From DATFNV01 sp035266225 (lineage in GTDB: Bacteria > Planctomycetota > Planctomycetia > Gemmatales > Gemmataceae), in the NCBI GenBank assembly GCA_035266225.1, contig DATFNV010000049.1, positions 1 through 36,314 of the forward strand: a stretch of 36,314 nucleotides of DNA, written 5' to 3'. The notes under the pieces are model-generated. The model saw only the letters and a program-made list of their open reading frames with translations, was not told the DNA's origin and ran no database searches. Shown here piece by piece: positions 25,101 to 31,931 of the stretch. Made by a program: the position numbers and the translations under genes. Position 1 is the first letter of the stretch. Every line of letters starts with the position of its first letter.

Positions 25101-25511
25101 TGGCCGAACAACTTCCTGCTCGTCCAGGACTTCAAGATCGACCTCCAGTCCGTCGCGGCCTTGCTGACCCTGGTCGGCTACTCGGTCAGTGACACGATTG
25201 TGGTCTTCGACCGCATCCGCGAGGTGCGCGGCAAGAACCCCGAGTTGACGCCGAAGACGATCAACGACAGCGTCAACCAGACGCTGAGCCGGACGCTGCT
25301 GACGGCGCTGTCCGTCTGGCTGGTGGTGATCGTGCTTTACGCTATCGGCGGCGAAGGCGTCCACCTGTTCGCCTTCGTCATGGTGGTCGGCGTGATCGTC
25401 GGCACTTACAGCTCGATCTACATCGCCAGCCCGCTGCTGCTGATCTTCGGCGAGGGCAAGCCGCAGGGCAGCGCCCAGCGGCAGCCGGTCCCGCAAGGGG
25501 CGCAGGCGTAA
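22146..25511 (+). CDS. secDF: Fused SecD-SecF protein-export membrane protein
   Basis: The protein has 1121 residues. The ATG at 22146 starts MKSFTWKIVLCVVPILIGILVV, the first SecD helix; no strong ribosome site is seen. The SecD half spans about 1-640: the FNLGVDLVGGT motif (about 36-46), a long periplasmic P1 region of about 400 residues with inserted charged segments, ALPASLKPQPVSENTMGATLG, then five helices including GMAVDANVLIYERLREE. The SecF half spans about 650-1121: GLNIDFTGGT, a periplasmic segment, then helices ending near YSVSDTIVVFDRIREVRG. The complex uses the proton gradient to pull secreted proteins out of SecYEG. The fusion is found in several phyla. Given the many exported proteins nearby, it is a housekeeping gene with high relevance here. 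Confidence 0.97.
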   Translation: MKSFTWKIVLCVVPILIGILVVGRAFSRYENGEGGFNLGVDLVGGTILVYEVDVSHWPGGVKPNDYSVAKLTARLKQRIDPADLYNVRITPLSDTRIEIVLPTGGVKYAQAQERNWNNLIEEVKQKWPPKDPNSGAYNVGIDQWEQLIDAVAKEHVGQADFKPDEVVKFVEAHKPGKGEKRRGMTSERVQEIKELISQQGNLKFVILANDRDDKDAIEVAKSWFADAGTDLKKQEALKVAAVTGKPPPSPHPPNGKYFEVTLGDSRGYYNYNWIELGKNERNTVHLDNASENDPQVNSLWQALAAAREKDEVVPWQGVLYYSRKVVNPDRLPEADRGKKYEYFLLTRDSGMDDQGHPVPTLTGEYLIDSRPESDDKHGIVVSFRFNSEGAHLLSDLTTKNVQRQMAIVLDAYIESAPNIQQPLTNGGGIIYGRYTQEDVERMVTILRSGALPASLKPQPVSENTMGATLGADTIKWGTISVLVAFAAVLAFMLFYYRFAGLVACVALLANLILTIAVMVLINATFTLPGLAGLVLTLGMAVDANVLIYERLREERERGASLALAIRNGYDRAFPTIIDTHLSSIFTAVVLYVVGNDQLKGFGISLTLGLIISLFTSLVMTRLMFDFWLARGWLQKLSMMKLFSKPNIDFMAIRYYWFTATIVLTILGASVFFYRLDSGGLNIDFTGGTKYSGLLKENMGMTIGELRDALSEKEQRQKLAVKDVKPLDDQGNYEVTYADGQVTDLYVNKKPDGKLFTPDEVKERAQALPDVSVEQIYSKEFTEGDQQDHSRLFTVRTQEMSPDIVQSSISRLLAGKLQQTELVEYSVEKDGKSAHLIFNTFASPAQVQMLVERQFRRTPALEAIAGQFTLERLGEEKEGRFKEMRLVLTSTGAVAPGTLEQALQAVQKEFASRPQPEGLENFDSQLAYDTQLRALYAILASWGAILLYLWLRFGNWTFGLAAVLCLIHDLFFTLGVIGVAHYLHAIWPNNFLLVQDFKIDLQSVAALLTLVGYSVSDTIVVFDRIREVRGKNPELTPKTINDSVNQTLSRTLLTALSVWLVVIVLYAIGGEGVHLFAFVMVVGVIVGTYSSIYIASPLLLIFGEGKPQGSAQRQPVPQGAQA

Positions 25512-25532
25512 GGCGAGCGGCATGTCTTCTTC

Positions 25533-25564
25533 TCCCCTCGCCCCGATACTCCGGGGCGAGGGGA
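25533..25564 (+). terminator. Hairpin downstream of secDF
   Basis: TCCCCTCGCCCC (25533-25544) and GGGGCGAGGGGA (25553-25564) are exact reverse complements with an 8-base loop, 21 bases after the secDF stop. The stem is very GC-rich but no T-run follows, so it is an atypical terminator candidate. Confidence 0.45.
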
Positions 25565-25577
25565 ACTGGGGGCACAG

Positions 25578-25650
25578 GATTCATTGCATTCGTTGCGCGG
25601 CGCGGGATTCGTTGCGCGACCCCGGCCGTGCGCAACGAATGCAATGAATC
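25578..25650. repeat. Palindrome with perfect 21-bp arms before maf
   Basis: The arms 25578-25598 and 25630-25650 (core GATTCATTGCATTCGTTGCG) are exact reverse complements, with a partial third copy (GATTCGTTGCGCG) in the loop at 25606-25618. It ends 8 bases before the chosen maf start, so maf translation may be influenced by it. Confidence 0.88.
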
Positions 25651-25658
25651 GATTTCCG

Positions 25659-26243
25659 ATGGTAAAATCTCTTCCCTGCCGCCTGACGCTCGCCAGCGGC
25701 TCGCCGGCGCGGCGCGACTTGCTGACCGAGGCCGGCTACTCGTTCGACGTGCTGCCCGCCAACATCGACGAGCCGACGGGTGAGGGCGTCCACGACATCC
25801 GCGCCTTCGTGCAGCAGGTGGCCTGGTCGAAAGCGGCGGCGGTGGCCGGGCGCGTCGCCGATGGCATCGTGTTGGCGGCGGATACGGTCGCCTGGATAGG
25901 CGCCGTGATCGGCAAGCCGGCCGACGAGGCCGACGCCCGCCGCATCCTGACGCGGCTCGGCGGCCGAGAACATGAACTGTGGACCGGCGTGTGCCTGTGG
26001 CGCCGTCCCGACGACGTGCAGCTGGCCTGGCAGGAAGTGACGCGCGTCTGGTTCCGGCGGTTGAGCGCCGCGGAACTGGACGCCTACCTGGCGACGCGGC
26101 AATGGGCGAATAACTCCGGCGCCTACGCCATCGAGGGGCCGGATGATCGGTACGTCCGCGTGGTCTCGGGGAGCCTGAGCAACGTCATCGGGCTGCCGAT
26201 GGAGTCGCTCGGAAGGTGGTTGCCGGCGCTGGCGCGATTGTAA
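25659..26243 (+). CDS. maf: Maf-family nucleotide pyrophosphatase
   Basis: The protein has 194 residues, which is normal for Maf. The family hydrolyses non-canonical or modified nucleoside triphosphates (dTTP/UTP or m7GTP) to monophosphates and is linked to septum control in some bacteria. Motifs are LASGSPARRDLL (SxRR), VLAADTVAW...GKPADEADARRIL, and the C-terminal ANNSGAYAIEGPDDRYVRVVSGSLSNVIGLPMESL. The start at 25659 is chosen because it begins MVKSLPCRLTLASG; an in-frame ATG at 25644 lies inside the palindrome. Neither has a clear ribosome site. The stop is followed within two bases by a family A hairpin, and the next gene is convergent. Confidence 0.95.
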   Translation: MVKSLPCRLTLASGSPARRDLLTEAGYSFDVLPANIDEPTGEGVHDIRAFVQQVAWSKAAAVAGRVADGIVLAADTVAWIGAVIGKPADEADARRILTRLGGREHELWTGVCLWRRPDDVQLAWQEVTRVWFRRLSAAELDAYLATRQWANNSGAYAIEGPDDRYVRVVSGSLSNVIGLPMESLGRWLPALARL

Positions 26244-26244
26244 A

Positions 26245-26283
26245 GCCGCTTGCGGCTTCGCAGGCCATGCGAAGCCGCAAGCG
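26245..26283. repeat. Palindrome family A, copy 4, in a convergent gap
   Basis: The arms 26245-26262 and 26268-26283 (core GCCGCTTGCGGCTTCGCA) pair around a short loop. It fills the 41-base gap between the convergent stops of maf (26243) and the next gene (26285), so it is well placed as a bidirectional terminator-like hairpin. Confidence 0.85.
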
Positions 26284-26284
26284 C

Positions 26285-29143
26285 TTACCGCGCCCGCAGC
26301 GGCTCGATCTTCACGTCATCGAAATACACCGTGCCAATGCCCGTCAGCGCCATCGTCACGTTGATCGTCCCGGTCGCCGGCACCCTGCGGTACAGAGTGA
26401 ACTGTCTCCACTTCGGCTGCTGCGAGGTCAGTCGGACGGCGAGCGGCTCGCCGCCGGCGCTGTCGTACACCAGGGCCCCATCCGTCGAGGCGGCGATGCC
26501 CCCCGGCAGGCGCACCCAGCCGCTGATCCGCACTAGCGACCCCGGCTCCAGCCGCACCGCCGGCGTGTGGACCGCCAGGAATGTCCGCTCCAGGGCCGCC
26601 GGCACGTGCAGCGGATCCTTCGCCTTGATCCGCAAGCGCAGGCACTGCTTGCCCTCCCGGGGCTCCTCGGCCACGCGCTCCGCCGACAGTTCGACGTTGT
26701 CCGGCGACATCGTCACCGTCTGCGGCAGCCATGCCGTCGGCCAGTCCCCCGGTGGTGCCTCGAAGTCGCCGCCGGGCAGCACGTTGGCGGCCGGTGTACT
26801 GGCACGGACCTGTTCCATGAACTGCCAGTGCCGCGGCAGCGTGTAGAAGCTGACCGCGTAGGGACTCGTGACCGCCGTGTGCAGTTCGGTGTTTGCCGTC
26901 GCCGTCGCCGGAGTCGTGGCCGCCGGCGTCCCGCTGCCGGCGGCGCCGGGGGTGGTCTCGGTCGGGGCCTGCGCACGGGTCGTCCGCGCCGGGGTACTCT
27001 CGGCCTCCTTGCCGCCCGCGAGGCTCATGTCTTTCGTCGCCTCCTCCCAGCAGGCCCGCTCGAGGATGCGCAGCGGCCGCAGGGCGCGTTGCGCCTCGAG
27101 GTAGGCCTCGCCGTATCTGTGCGCTTCCCACAGGTCCTCGGTCTGCGAAAGGCTTTTCTCGGCCCGCGCCAGCAGGGCCGCCCCGTCGCGCAGGCGGTGC
27201 CCGACCTGGTCGAGCCGCTCGTGGACGGCGCGCACCTTCTTCAACTCCGCGACCGCCAGGTCGTGCGACCACTGCGCCGCCAGCTGGCGATTATCGCGCT
27301 CCGCCATTTGCCATTCGACGATCAGGCTGACGTCGCTGGTGCAGACGATGGCCGAGGTCAGGTCGAACTCCTTCAAGGTGATCTGCATGCCGCCGGGGAC
27401 GCGCGTCAGCCCGTCCACGGGGCGCACTGAGCCGGGCAAGACCTGCCACACCTGCAGGTACTGCGGCAACGGCAGCGTGATCGTCAGGTTGTTCAGTGCC
27501 CCCTGCGCCGGCACGAATTGCGCGCCCGGCCCCATGTAGATCGGCAGGATGAGCACGCCGCGCCCCCCAGGCTGCGGGCGGAAGACCGCCGCCTTCACCT
27601 CGGGGACTGAGGTTTCGATCCACTGAGGCGTCAGCGACGTCAGCAGCAGCGGCTCGACCATCTTCAACTCGCGGTTGAGCAGCGCCAGCGCCAGCAGGCG
27701 GTCCTGGCCGGTGTGGCTGTCGGCGAGGAAGCGGTCGGACCAGTAGCCGAGGCCGCGGCAGCCGGAGCCGACCGCCGTGTAGGTCAGCAGCCGGATCTGT
27801 TCGGGTTGCGGGCCGATGGGCTCGTCGAACGTGGATCCGGCGCCGGGCTTGTCGTAGACCAGCGACGTGAACCAGTCGGGCAGGTGCGTTTGCACCCACG
27901 TCCAGGCGAAGGAATTCGACATGGCGAGATTGCGCCGCTGGGTCAACCAGTCGCGATACTGACCCATCTCCAGGCCGGTCATCAGCGGCCAGCGGTGGAT
28001 GCCGAGCATGGTAATCCCCTGTCCTCGGCTGTAATCCTGGAAGCCGTCCCAGACGTCCACGGCGATCGGCCGCTGCGGGTCGCTGTTGCGGATCAGGCTG
28101 GCGACCTTCCCGGCCGCGGGCGCCTGCTCCTTGGCCAGCCCGCCGCCGCCGACGTCCCAGAAGAGCAAGTCGTCGTAGGCTGTGAAGCGCTTGATGGCGC
28201 TCGCCAGGGCGGGGCCCGAGCCGTCGCCGTCCCCGGCCAACGGCAGCGACGGCATAACCAGGAAGCCCTTGGCCGCCGCCTCCTGGAGTACCTCGGGTTT
28301 GGTGCTGGCGTCGAAGCAGAGGGTGTTGAACCCCGCTTCCTTGAGGACGTCCAGCGGCGTATCGCTCCAGCGAATGGCCTTGAAGAAGTACGGCTGGCCC
28401 TTCACGCAGAGGCTGTCGGGAGTCAGTTCGACCAGGCCGGGGCCGCCGCGCGGCGCCGGCGCCAGCGACGTCAGCTGCGACGGGCCGGCGGGGCCCGTCG
28501 CCTTCGCCGTCGCCGGCTCGAGGACCGGGCCGATTTCGAGGTTGTCGATCCACACCTGGTTATCGCCGGGGCCGCCGTTGACGTTCAGGACCAGGCGATC
28601 GACGTAGGCGTCGGCGACGTTGACGTCGTGCTTGAGTTGTTCGCGCAGCAACTGCTGCTGATCGCGGAGCAGCTTCGGCGGCCGAGACAGGTCGAGGCGC
28701 TGCCAGCGCCCGGCCTGATTGTAGGCGTCGCCGCGGATCAGGACGGTCAGCGCCTCCTCGATGCGCTCGGGGTTAGGCTCGTGCGGCAGGACCACCCGGC
28801 CCAGGAGCTGGGCGCCGGGACGGTTGCCGCGCAGCCACAAGCTGGCCTTCAGCTCGTCGTTGACCGGGGCACGACCGACGTCGAAAGTGTAATAGGCGAA
28901 GTTGCCGCTATCGACCTGGACCTGAATGAATTCGCAGCGCGAGCCGCGGAAGGGGCGCTCGTCGGTGATGCGATGGGCGACTTCGCGGGAGACGCCGTCG
29001 GCGGAGCCCTTGACCCACAAGGGGTCGGTGCCCTCGAAGCCCTCGCGCAGCAGCTGCTCGGCCGCGAGCGGCCCGAGGAACGCCAGCCCGACCGCGAGGG
29101 CCACGAGGGCCGCCAGTGCCGCACGGCGCCGCAATCGTCGCAT
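26285..29143 (-). CDS. Large exported TIM-barrel-like protein with beta-sandwich domains
   Basis: The protein has 952 residues. The ATG at 29143 has AAGGAGG at ideal spacing. Residues 1-29 are a signal peptide. Residues about 32-210 look like a carbohydrate-binding jelly roll (LLREGFEGTDPLW ... NQVWIDNLEIGPVL). Residues about 240-520 resemble a glycosidase-type TIM barrel (KAIRWSDTPLDVLKEAGFNT, FLVMPSLPLAGDG, LLFWDVGGGG, AVDVWDGF, GIHRWPLMTG, SNSFAWTWVQTHLP). I could not assign its catalytic acids with confidence. A helical segment and Thr/Ala/Pro linker follow, then a second jelly roll near the C-terminus (VRLEPGSLVRISGWVRLPGGI ... GTVYFDDVKIEPL). It is probably a polysaccharide-acting or polysaccharide-binding surface protein. 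Confidence 0.88.
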   Translation of the reverse strand: MRRLRRRAALAALVALAVGLAFLGPLAAEQLLREGFEGTDPLWVKGSADGVSREVAHRITDERPFRGSRCEFIQVQVDSGNFAYYTFDVGRAPVNDELKASLWLRGNRPGAQLLGRVVLPHEPNPERIEEALTVLIRGDAYNQAGRWQRLDLSRPPKLLRDQQQLLREQLKHDVNVADAYVDRLVLNVNGGPGDNQVWIDNLEIGPVLEPATAKATGPAGPSQLTSLAPAPRGGPGLVELTPDSLCVKGQPYFFKAIRWSDTPLDVLKEAGFNTLCFDASTKPEVLQEAAAKGFLVMPSLPLAGDGDGSGPALASAIKRFTAYDDLLFWDVGGGGLAKEQAPAAGKVASLIRNSDPQRPIAVDVWDGFQDYSRGQGITMLGIHRWPLMTGLEMGQYRDWLTQRRNLAMSNSFAWTWVQTHLPDWFTSLVYDKPGAGSTFDEPIGPQPEQIRLLTYTAVGSGCRGLGYWSDRFLADSHTGQDRLLALALLNRELKMVEPLLLTSLTPQWIETSVPEVKAAVFRPQPGGRGVLILPIYMGPGAQFVPAQGALNNLTITLPLPQYLQVWQVLPGSVRPVDGLTRVPGGMQITLKEFDLTSAIVCTSDVSLIVEWQMAERDNRQLAAQWSHDLAVAELKKVRAVHERLDQVGHRLRDGAALLARAEKSLSQTEDLWEAHRYGEAYLEAQRALRPLRILERACWEEATKDMSLAGGKEAESTPARTTRAQAPTETTPGAAGSGTPAATTPATATANTELHTAVTSPYAVSFYTLPRHWQFMEQVRASTPAANVLPGGDFEAPPGDWPTAWLPQTVTMSPDNVELSAERVAEEPREGKQCLRLRIKAKDPLHVPAALERTFLAVHTPAVRLEPGSLVRISGWVRLPGGIAASTDGALVYDSAGGEPLAVRLTSQQPKWRQFTLYRRVPATGTINVTMALTGIGTVYFDDVKIEPLRAR

Positions 29144-29227
29144 GGACCGCCTCCTTTTCCCCGTCCGGGGGGCGAGGTTCTACCACGGCGACCCATCGCG
29201 GAAAAGGGCAATCGCCGCCGCCGCCTC

Positions 29228-29268
29228 GCCGCTTGCGGCTTCGCAGGACGTGCGAAGCCGCAAGCGGC
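29228..29268. repeat. Palindrome family A, copy 5 (perfect 18-bp arms)
   Basis: The arms 29228-29245 and 29251-29268 are exact reverse complements around a 5-base loop. It lies in the 222-base gap between two divergent starts (29143 minus, 29366 plus). I see no convincing promoter in the rest of that gap. Confidence 0.87.
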
Positions 29269-29365
29269 AAGCCGGCGCCGTTGAAGATCACCCCCGAAAA
29301 TTGGACAATGAAGGAAAGCGCCGCAAGCGGCGCACCCTGGTCCCACCCTCCCAGCGGACGACACC

Positions 29366-30535
29366 ATGCTCCCGAACACCCTCGACGAACTTCAGCGGAC
29401 CCTGGGCGAGAGCGGGCCGGCCGAGGCCATCGACCGGCTTTGCGCCCGGCTGCGCGAGGACAAGGACTACCGCAGCCTCTTCTACGCCCTGCTGATGAAG
29501 CGCCGCCAAGAGTTGGGCGTCTCCCCCATCCCGACCGGGCCGGCCGCCGACCTGCCCGCCGCGGTCCACGCCCCTTACGAGGACGCCATCCGCGAAGCGG
29601 GCCGGCACGTCGGCCGCCTCTACCTCGACGAGGGCAACGTCGGCGAGGCCTGGTTCTACTTCCGCATGCTCGGCGAGCCCGATCCCGTGGCCGCGGCGCT
29701 GGCGGCGCACGTCCCGACCGAGGACGAGGACCTGCAGCCGCTGGTCCACCTGGCCTTCTACGAGGGGTTGGCGCCGAAGAAGGGCTTCGACTGGATCCTG
29801 CAGCGCTACGGGATCTGCAACGCCATTACGACGCTCGGCAGCCAGGAGCTGCCGCACCCGCCGGAGGTGAAGCGCTACTGCGTCGCCCGACTGGTGCGCG
29901 CCCTGTACACGGAGCTGCGCGAGCGGCTGTTGGCCGACGTCGAACGTCAGGAAGGGAAGATGCCGCCGCACGACGCCGACCGGCCGAGCGTTCGCGAGTT
30001 GATCACCGGCCGCGAGACCCTCTTCGCGGACGGCTTCGCTCACATCGACGTCTCGCACCTGTCGTCGGTGGTGCAGATGAGCATTCAGCTCGAACCCGGC
30101 GAGGAGCTGAACCTGGCCCGCGAGCTCTGCGCCTACGGCGAATTGATCCCGAAGCAGTTCCAGTACAACTCCGACCCGCCGTTCGATGACGTGTATCGCG
30201 ATTACGGGGTCTACCTGTCGATCCTGGCCGGCGAGCGCGTCGAGGAGGGCCTGGCGCATTTCCGGGCGAAGGCGGACGGCGCCGACCCGGAGACGGTGGG
30301 GACGTACCCGGCGCAGGTGCTGGTCAACCTGCTGCTGCGGCTGGGTCGGCCGGGTGAGGCGCTGGAGGCGGCACGGCGGCACCTGACCACGGCCGACCCG
30401 CGACACCTAAGCTGCCCCGGCGTGCTGGAGTTGTGCCAGCGGGCCGGCGACTTCGGCGCCTTCGCGGAGGTGGCGCGCGAGCAGGGCGACGCGGTGCATT
30501 ACCTGGCGGGATTGATAGCGGCAAAGTCCGTTTAG
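29366..30535 (+). CDS. Helical-repeat protein of unknown function
   Basis: The protein has 389 residues and no signal peptide or membrane helix. It is rich in amphipathic helix pairs, for example VGRLYLDEGNVGEAWFYFRML and VLVNLLLRLGRPGEALEAARR, which resemble TPR or related alpha-solenoid repeats. No catalytic motif is visible. The middle (RPSVRELITGRETLFADGFAHIDVSHLSSVVQMS) has a conserved-looking acidic/His motif but I do not recognise it. It is probably a cytoplasmic scaffold. The ATG at 29366 begins MLPNTLDELQRTL; only a weak ribosome site precedes it. It is followed 3 bases later by a family A hairpin and is convergent with the CbiQ-like gene. Confidence 0.85.
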   Translation: MLPNTLDELQRTLGESGPAEAIDRLCARLREDKDYRSLFYALLMKRRQELGVSPIPTGPAADLPAAVHAPYEDAIREAGRHVGRLYLDEGNVGEAWFYFRMLGEPDPVAAALAAHVPTEDEDLQPLVHLAFYEGLAPKKGFDWILQRYGICNAITTLGSQELPHPPEVKRYCVARLVRALYTELRERLLADVERQEGKMPPHDADRPSVRELITGRETLFADGFAHIDVSHLSSVVQMSIQLEPGEELNLARELCAYGELIPKQFQYNSDPPFDDVYRDYGVYLSILAGERVEEGLAHFRAKADGADPETVGTYPAQVLVNLLLRLGRPGEALEAARRHLTTADPRHLSCPGVLELCQRAGDFGAFAEVAREQGDAVHYLAGLIAAKSV

Positions 30536-30538
30536 CGC

Positions 30539-30600
30539 AGCCGCTTGCGGCTTAGCGTTCGCTTAACCGGGGTTGCGCGAACGCTAAGCCGCAAGCGGCT
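30539..30600. repeat. Palindrome family A, copy 6 (perfect 24-bp arms)
   Basis: The arms 30539-30562 and 30577-30600 are exact reverse complements. It begins 3 bases after the stop of the preceding gene, and its last two bases are part of the TAG stop of the convergent CbiQ-like gene. It is a likely shared 3'-end hairpin for both genes. Confidence 0.88.
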
Positions 30601-31366
30601 AAACTCTCCTCAGCACGTCCCACGCCAGCAGGGCGCCGGCACAGCCGACGACGAGCGCGAACGCCGCCACGTCGGTCGCGGTGGTGCGGAACTCGGCCAG
30701 CGAGTGAAACCGTCCCGTGAAGCCGCGGCAGCGCATCGCCTGGCCGACGCGCTCGGCGCGCTCGTAGCCGCGCACCAGCAGGGCGCCGGCGACGTGGCCT
30801 ATGGTCCGGTAACTGTGGCGGTTCGCCCGGTTGCGGTAGCCGCGCACCCGCAGAGCCACGCGCAGCCGCGCCAGCTCCCCCGCCAGGACGAAGACGTAGC
30901 GATAGGTGAGGACGGCGAGCTGCACCAGCAGGCCCGGCACGCGCAGGGCGTGCGCCGCCTTCAGCGTGTCTTCCAGCGGCGCTGACGCCAGCAGCACCAG
31001 CATGAGCGTCAGCACCGTGAGCGCCTTCCCCGCCACGAAAAGGGCGACGCTCAGCCCGTGCCAGGACACGGCGACGGGGCCGACCTGCCACACCGGCCCG
31101 GGCCCATCGAGCAAGAACGGCAGCGGCACCGTGAACAGGGCGACGAACAGGCCAACCGCCGCGACTCGCCCCAGATACCAGCGCCAGGGAAGACGGGCGA
31201 CCGCGGCCAGGACGAGGGCCCCGAGCAGCGCCAGGCCCGCCGGCGCCAGGGTACGCACGGCGGCGACGAGGGCGGTACACAGGAGCAGGGCGGCCAGCTT
31301 CCAGCGGGGGTCGAGGCGCCGTAGCGGCGAGGCGGGACAGGGGAGGGGGTCGAACGTGATCGTCAT
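30599..31366 (-). CDS. cbiQ: EcfT/CbiQ-family energy-coupling factor transporter transmembrane subunit
   Basis: The protein has 255 residues, which is typical. The ATG at 31366 gives MTITFDPLP; the longer frame is a non-coding extension. It opens with LDPRWKLAALLL, the usual EcfT/CbiQ beginning. It has five to six membrane helices (about 25-60, 68-90, 105-130, 230-250) and the two coupling motifs that contact the ATPases, VALRVRGYRN (VRG) and AMRCRGFTG (CRG). EcfT links vitamin- or metal-binding S subunits to two EcfA ATPases. The family is cobalt/nickel type (CbiQ) or general EcfT, and sequence alone does not tell. No ATPase or S-component gene is adjacent, which is unusual for CbiQ. Confidence 0.85.
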   Translation of the reverse strand: MTITFDPLPCPASPLRRLDPRWKLAALLLCTALVAAVRTLAPAGLALLGALVLAAVARLPWRWYLGRVAAVGLFVALFTVPLPFLLDGPGPVWQVGPVAVSWHGLSVALFVAGKALTVLTLMLVLLASAPLEDTLKAAHALRVPGLLVQLAVLTYRYVFVLAGELARLRVALRVRGYRNRANRHSYRTIGHVAGALLVRGYERAERVGQAMRCRGFTGRFHSLAEFRTTATDVAAFALVVGCAGALLAWDVLRRV

Positions 31367-31378
31367 GGGGACAACGAA

Positions 31379-31422
31379 CAGCCCGAGGCGCCGGCCAGGG
31401 CTGTGGCCGGCGCCTCGGGCTG
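31379..31422 (-). terminator. GC hairpin downstream of the DUF2934 gene
   Basis: The arms 31379-31397 and 31404-31422 (core CAGCCCGAGGCGCCGGCCA) are exact 19-base reverse complements with a 6-base loop. It lies 15 bases after the DUF2934 stop on the minus strand and just upstream of the CbiQ-like start. There is no T-run. Confidence 0.5.
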
Positions 31423-31437
31423 GTATCAGGCCGCGTC

Positions 31438-31662
31438 CTAGCGCCTCGTCTGGCGAGCCAACTCGGCCTTCAGTTCGTCCTCGGCCTCCATCCAGTGCTG
31501 TCGGTCGCAGCCGTGCGGGCAGCCGTTCTTGAGCCACTTCTCATAGGCCCGCATGGCAATCTTCTCGCGCGGCACACTGGCGCTCGACAGCGGCGGCGGG
31601 GTCGTCGCCGGCATGCCGGGGGTGAGTGGCCTGGCGACCGGGGGCGTCGTGACTCGGGACAT
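31438..31662 (-). CDS. DUF2934 mini-protein
   Basis: The protein has 74 residues. The ATG at 31662 has AAGGAGGA seven bases upstream. The longer open frame runs through the mobile-like repeat (Pro-Cys and Arg-Ala dipeptides) and is not used. The N-terminal 35 residues are Pro/Thr/Ala-rich and probably disordered. The C-terminal part contains the DUF2934 pattern IAMRAYEKWLKNGCPHGCDR followed by QHWMEAEDEL, a small helical domain of unknown role found in many proteobacteria and planctomycetes. It lies between the kinase-like gene and the CbiQ-like gene. Confidence 0.88.
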   Translation of the reverse strand: MSRVTTPPVARPLTPGMPATTPPPLSSASVPREKIAMRAYEKWLKNGCPHGCDRQHWMEAEDELKAELARQTRR

Positions 31663-31747
31663 CGTGCCGTCCTCCTTGAAAGACTCAGTGAACCCGCCCC
31701 GCACACACGAGCCGGGCGGTAACAAGGCTCCCGCGAATAACTGGGGC

Positions 31748-31776
31748 ATTGCACCACATCCCGGCCCCGGCCGCAA
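31748..31776 (-). promoter_or_regulatory. Weak candidate promoter of the DUF2934 gene
   Basis: On the minus strand, TTGCGG (31771-31776) and TGCAAT (31748-31753) are 17 bases apart, about 85 bases upstream of the ATG. Both boxes are imperfect. The mobile-like element ends 10 bases upstream of it. Confidence 0.22.
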
Positions 31777-31785
31777 GCATTTTCC

Positions 31786-31924
31786 GGGCTGGTTCAAACG
31801 CGGGTCGCGCTCTGCCCGTGCCCGTGCCCGTGCCCGTGCCCGTGCCCGGTCTGGAATCGGGCACGGGCACGGGCACGGGCATGGACCCGCGCCACCTGAA
31901 ACGGCCCGTTTCTGAACCATGCCC
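31786..31924. mobile_element. 139-bp MITE-like element, copy 2 (inverted relative to copy 1)
   Basis: On the plus strand it runs GGGCTGGTTCAAACG ... CTGAACCATGCCC, the reverse complement of the copy at 13045-13207. Outside the hexamer arrays the two copies are identical, apart from one base at an array edge. This copy has five GTGCCC and three GGGCAC full units, four hexamers fewer in total, which explains the 24-bp length difference. ATTTTCC occurs directly outside both ends (31779-31785 and 31925-31931). The right-hand direct repeat abuts the stop codon of the kinase-like gene (31932-31934). Confidence 0.8.
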
Positions 31925-31931
31925 ATTTTCC

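Noticed and set aside
22137..25523. 1128-codon minus-strand open frame
   Set aside because: It is exactly antisense to secDF, whose motifs and membrane helices are unmistakable.
25533..25564. Classical intrinsic terminator after secDF
   Set aside because: The hairpin is strong but lacks the T-run, so it is listed only as a terminator-like hairpin.
26316..27272. 318-codon minus-strand frame inside the TIM-barrel-like gene
   Set aside because: It is a frame-shifted shadow rich in Gly/Arg/Ala without its own start signals.
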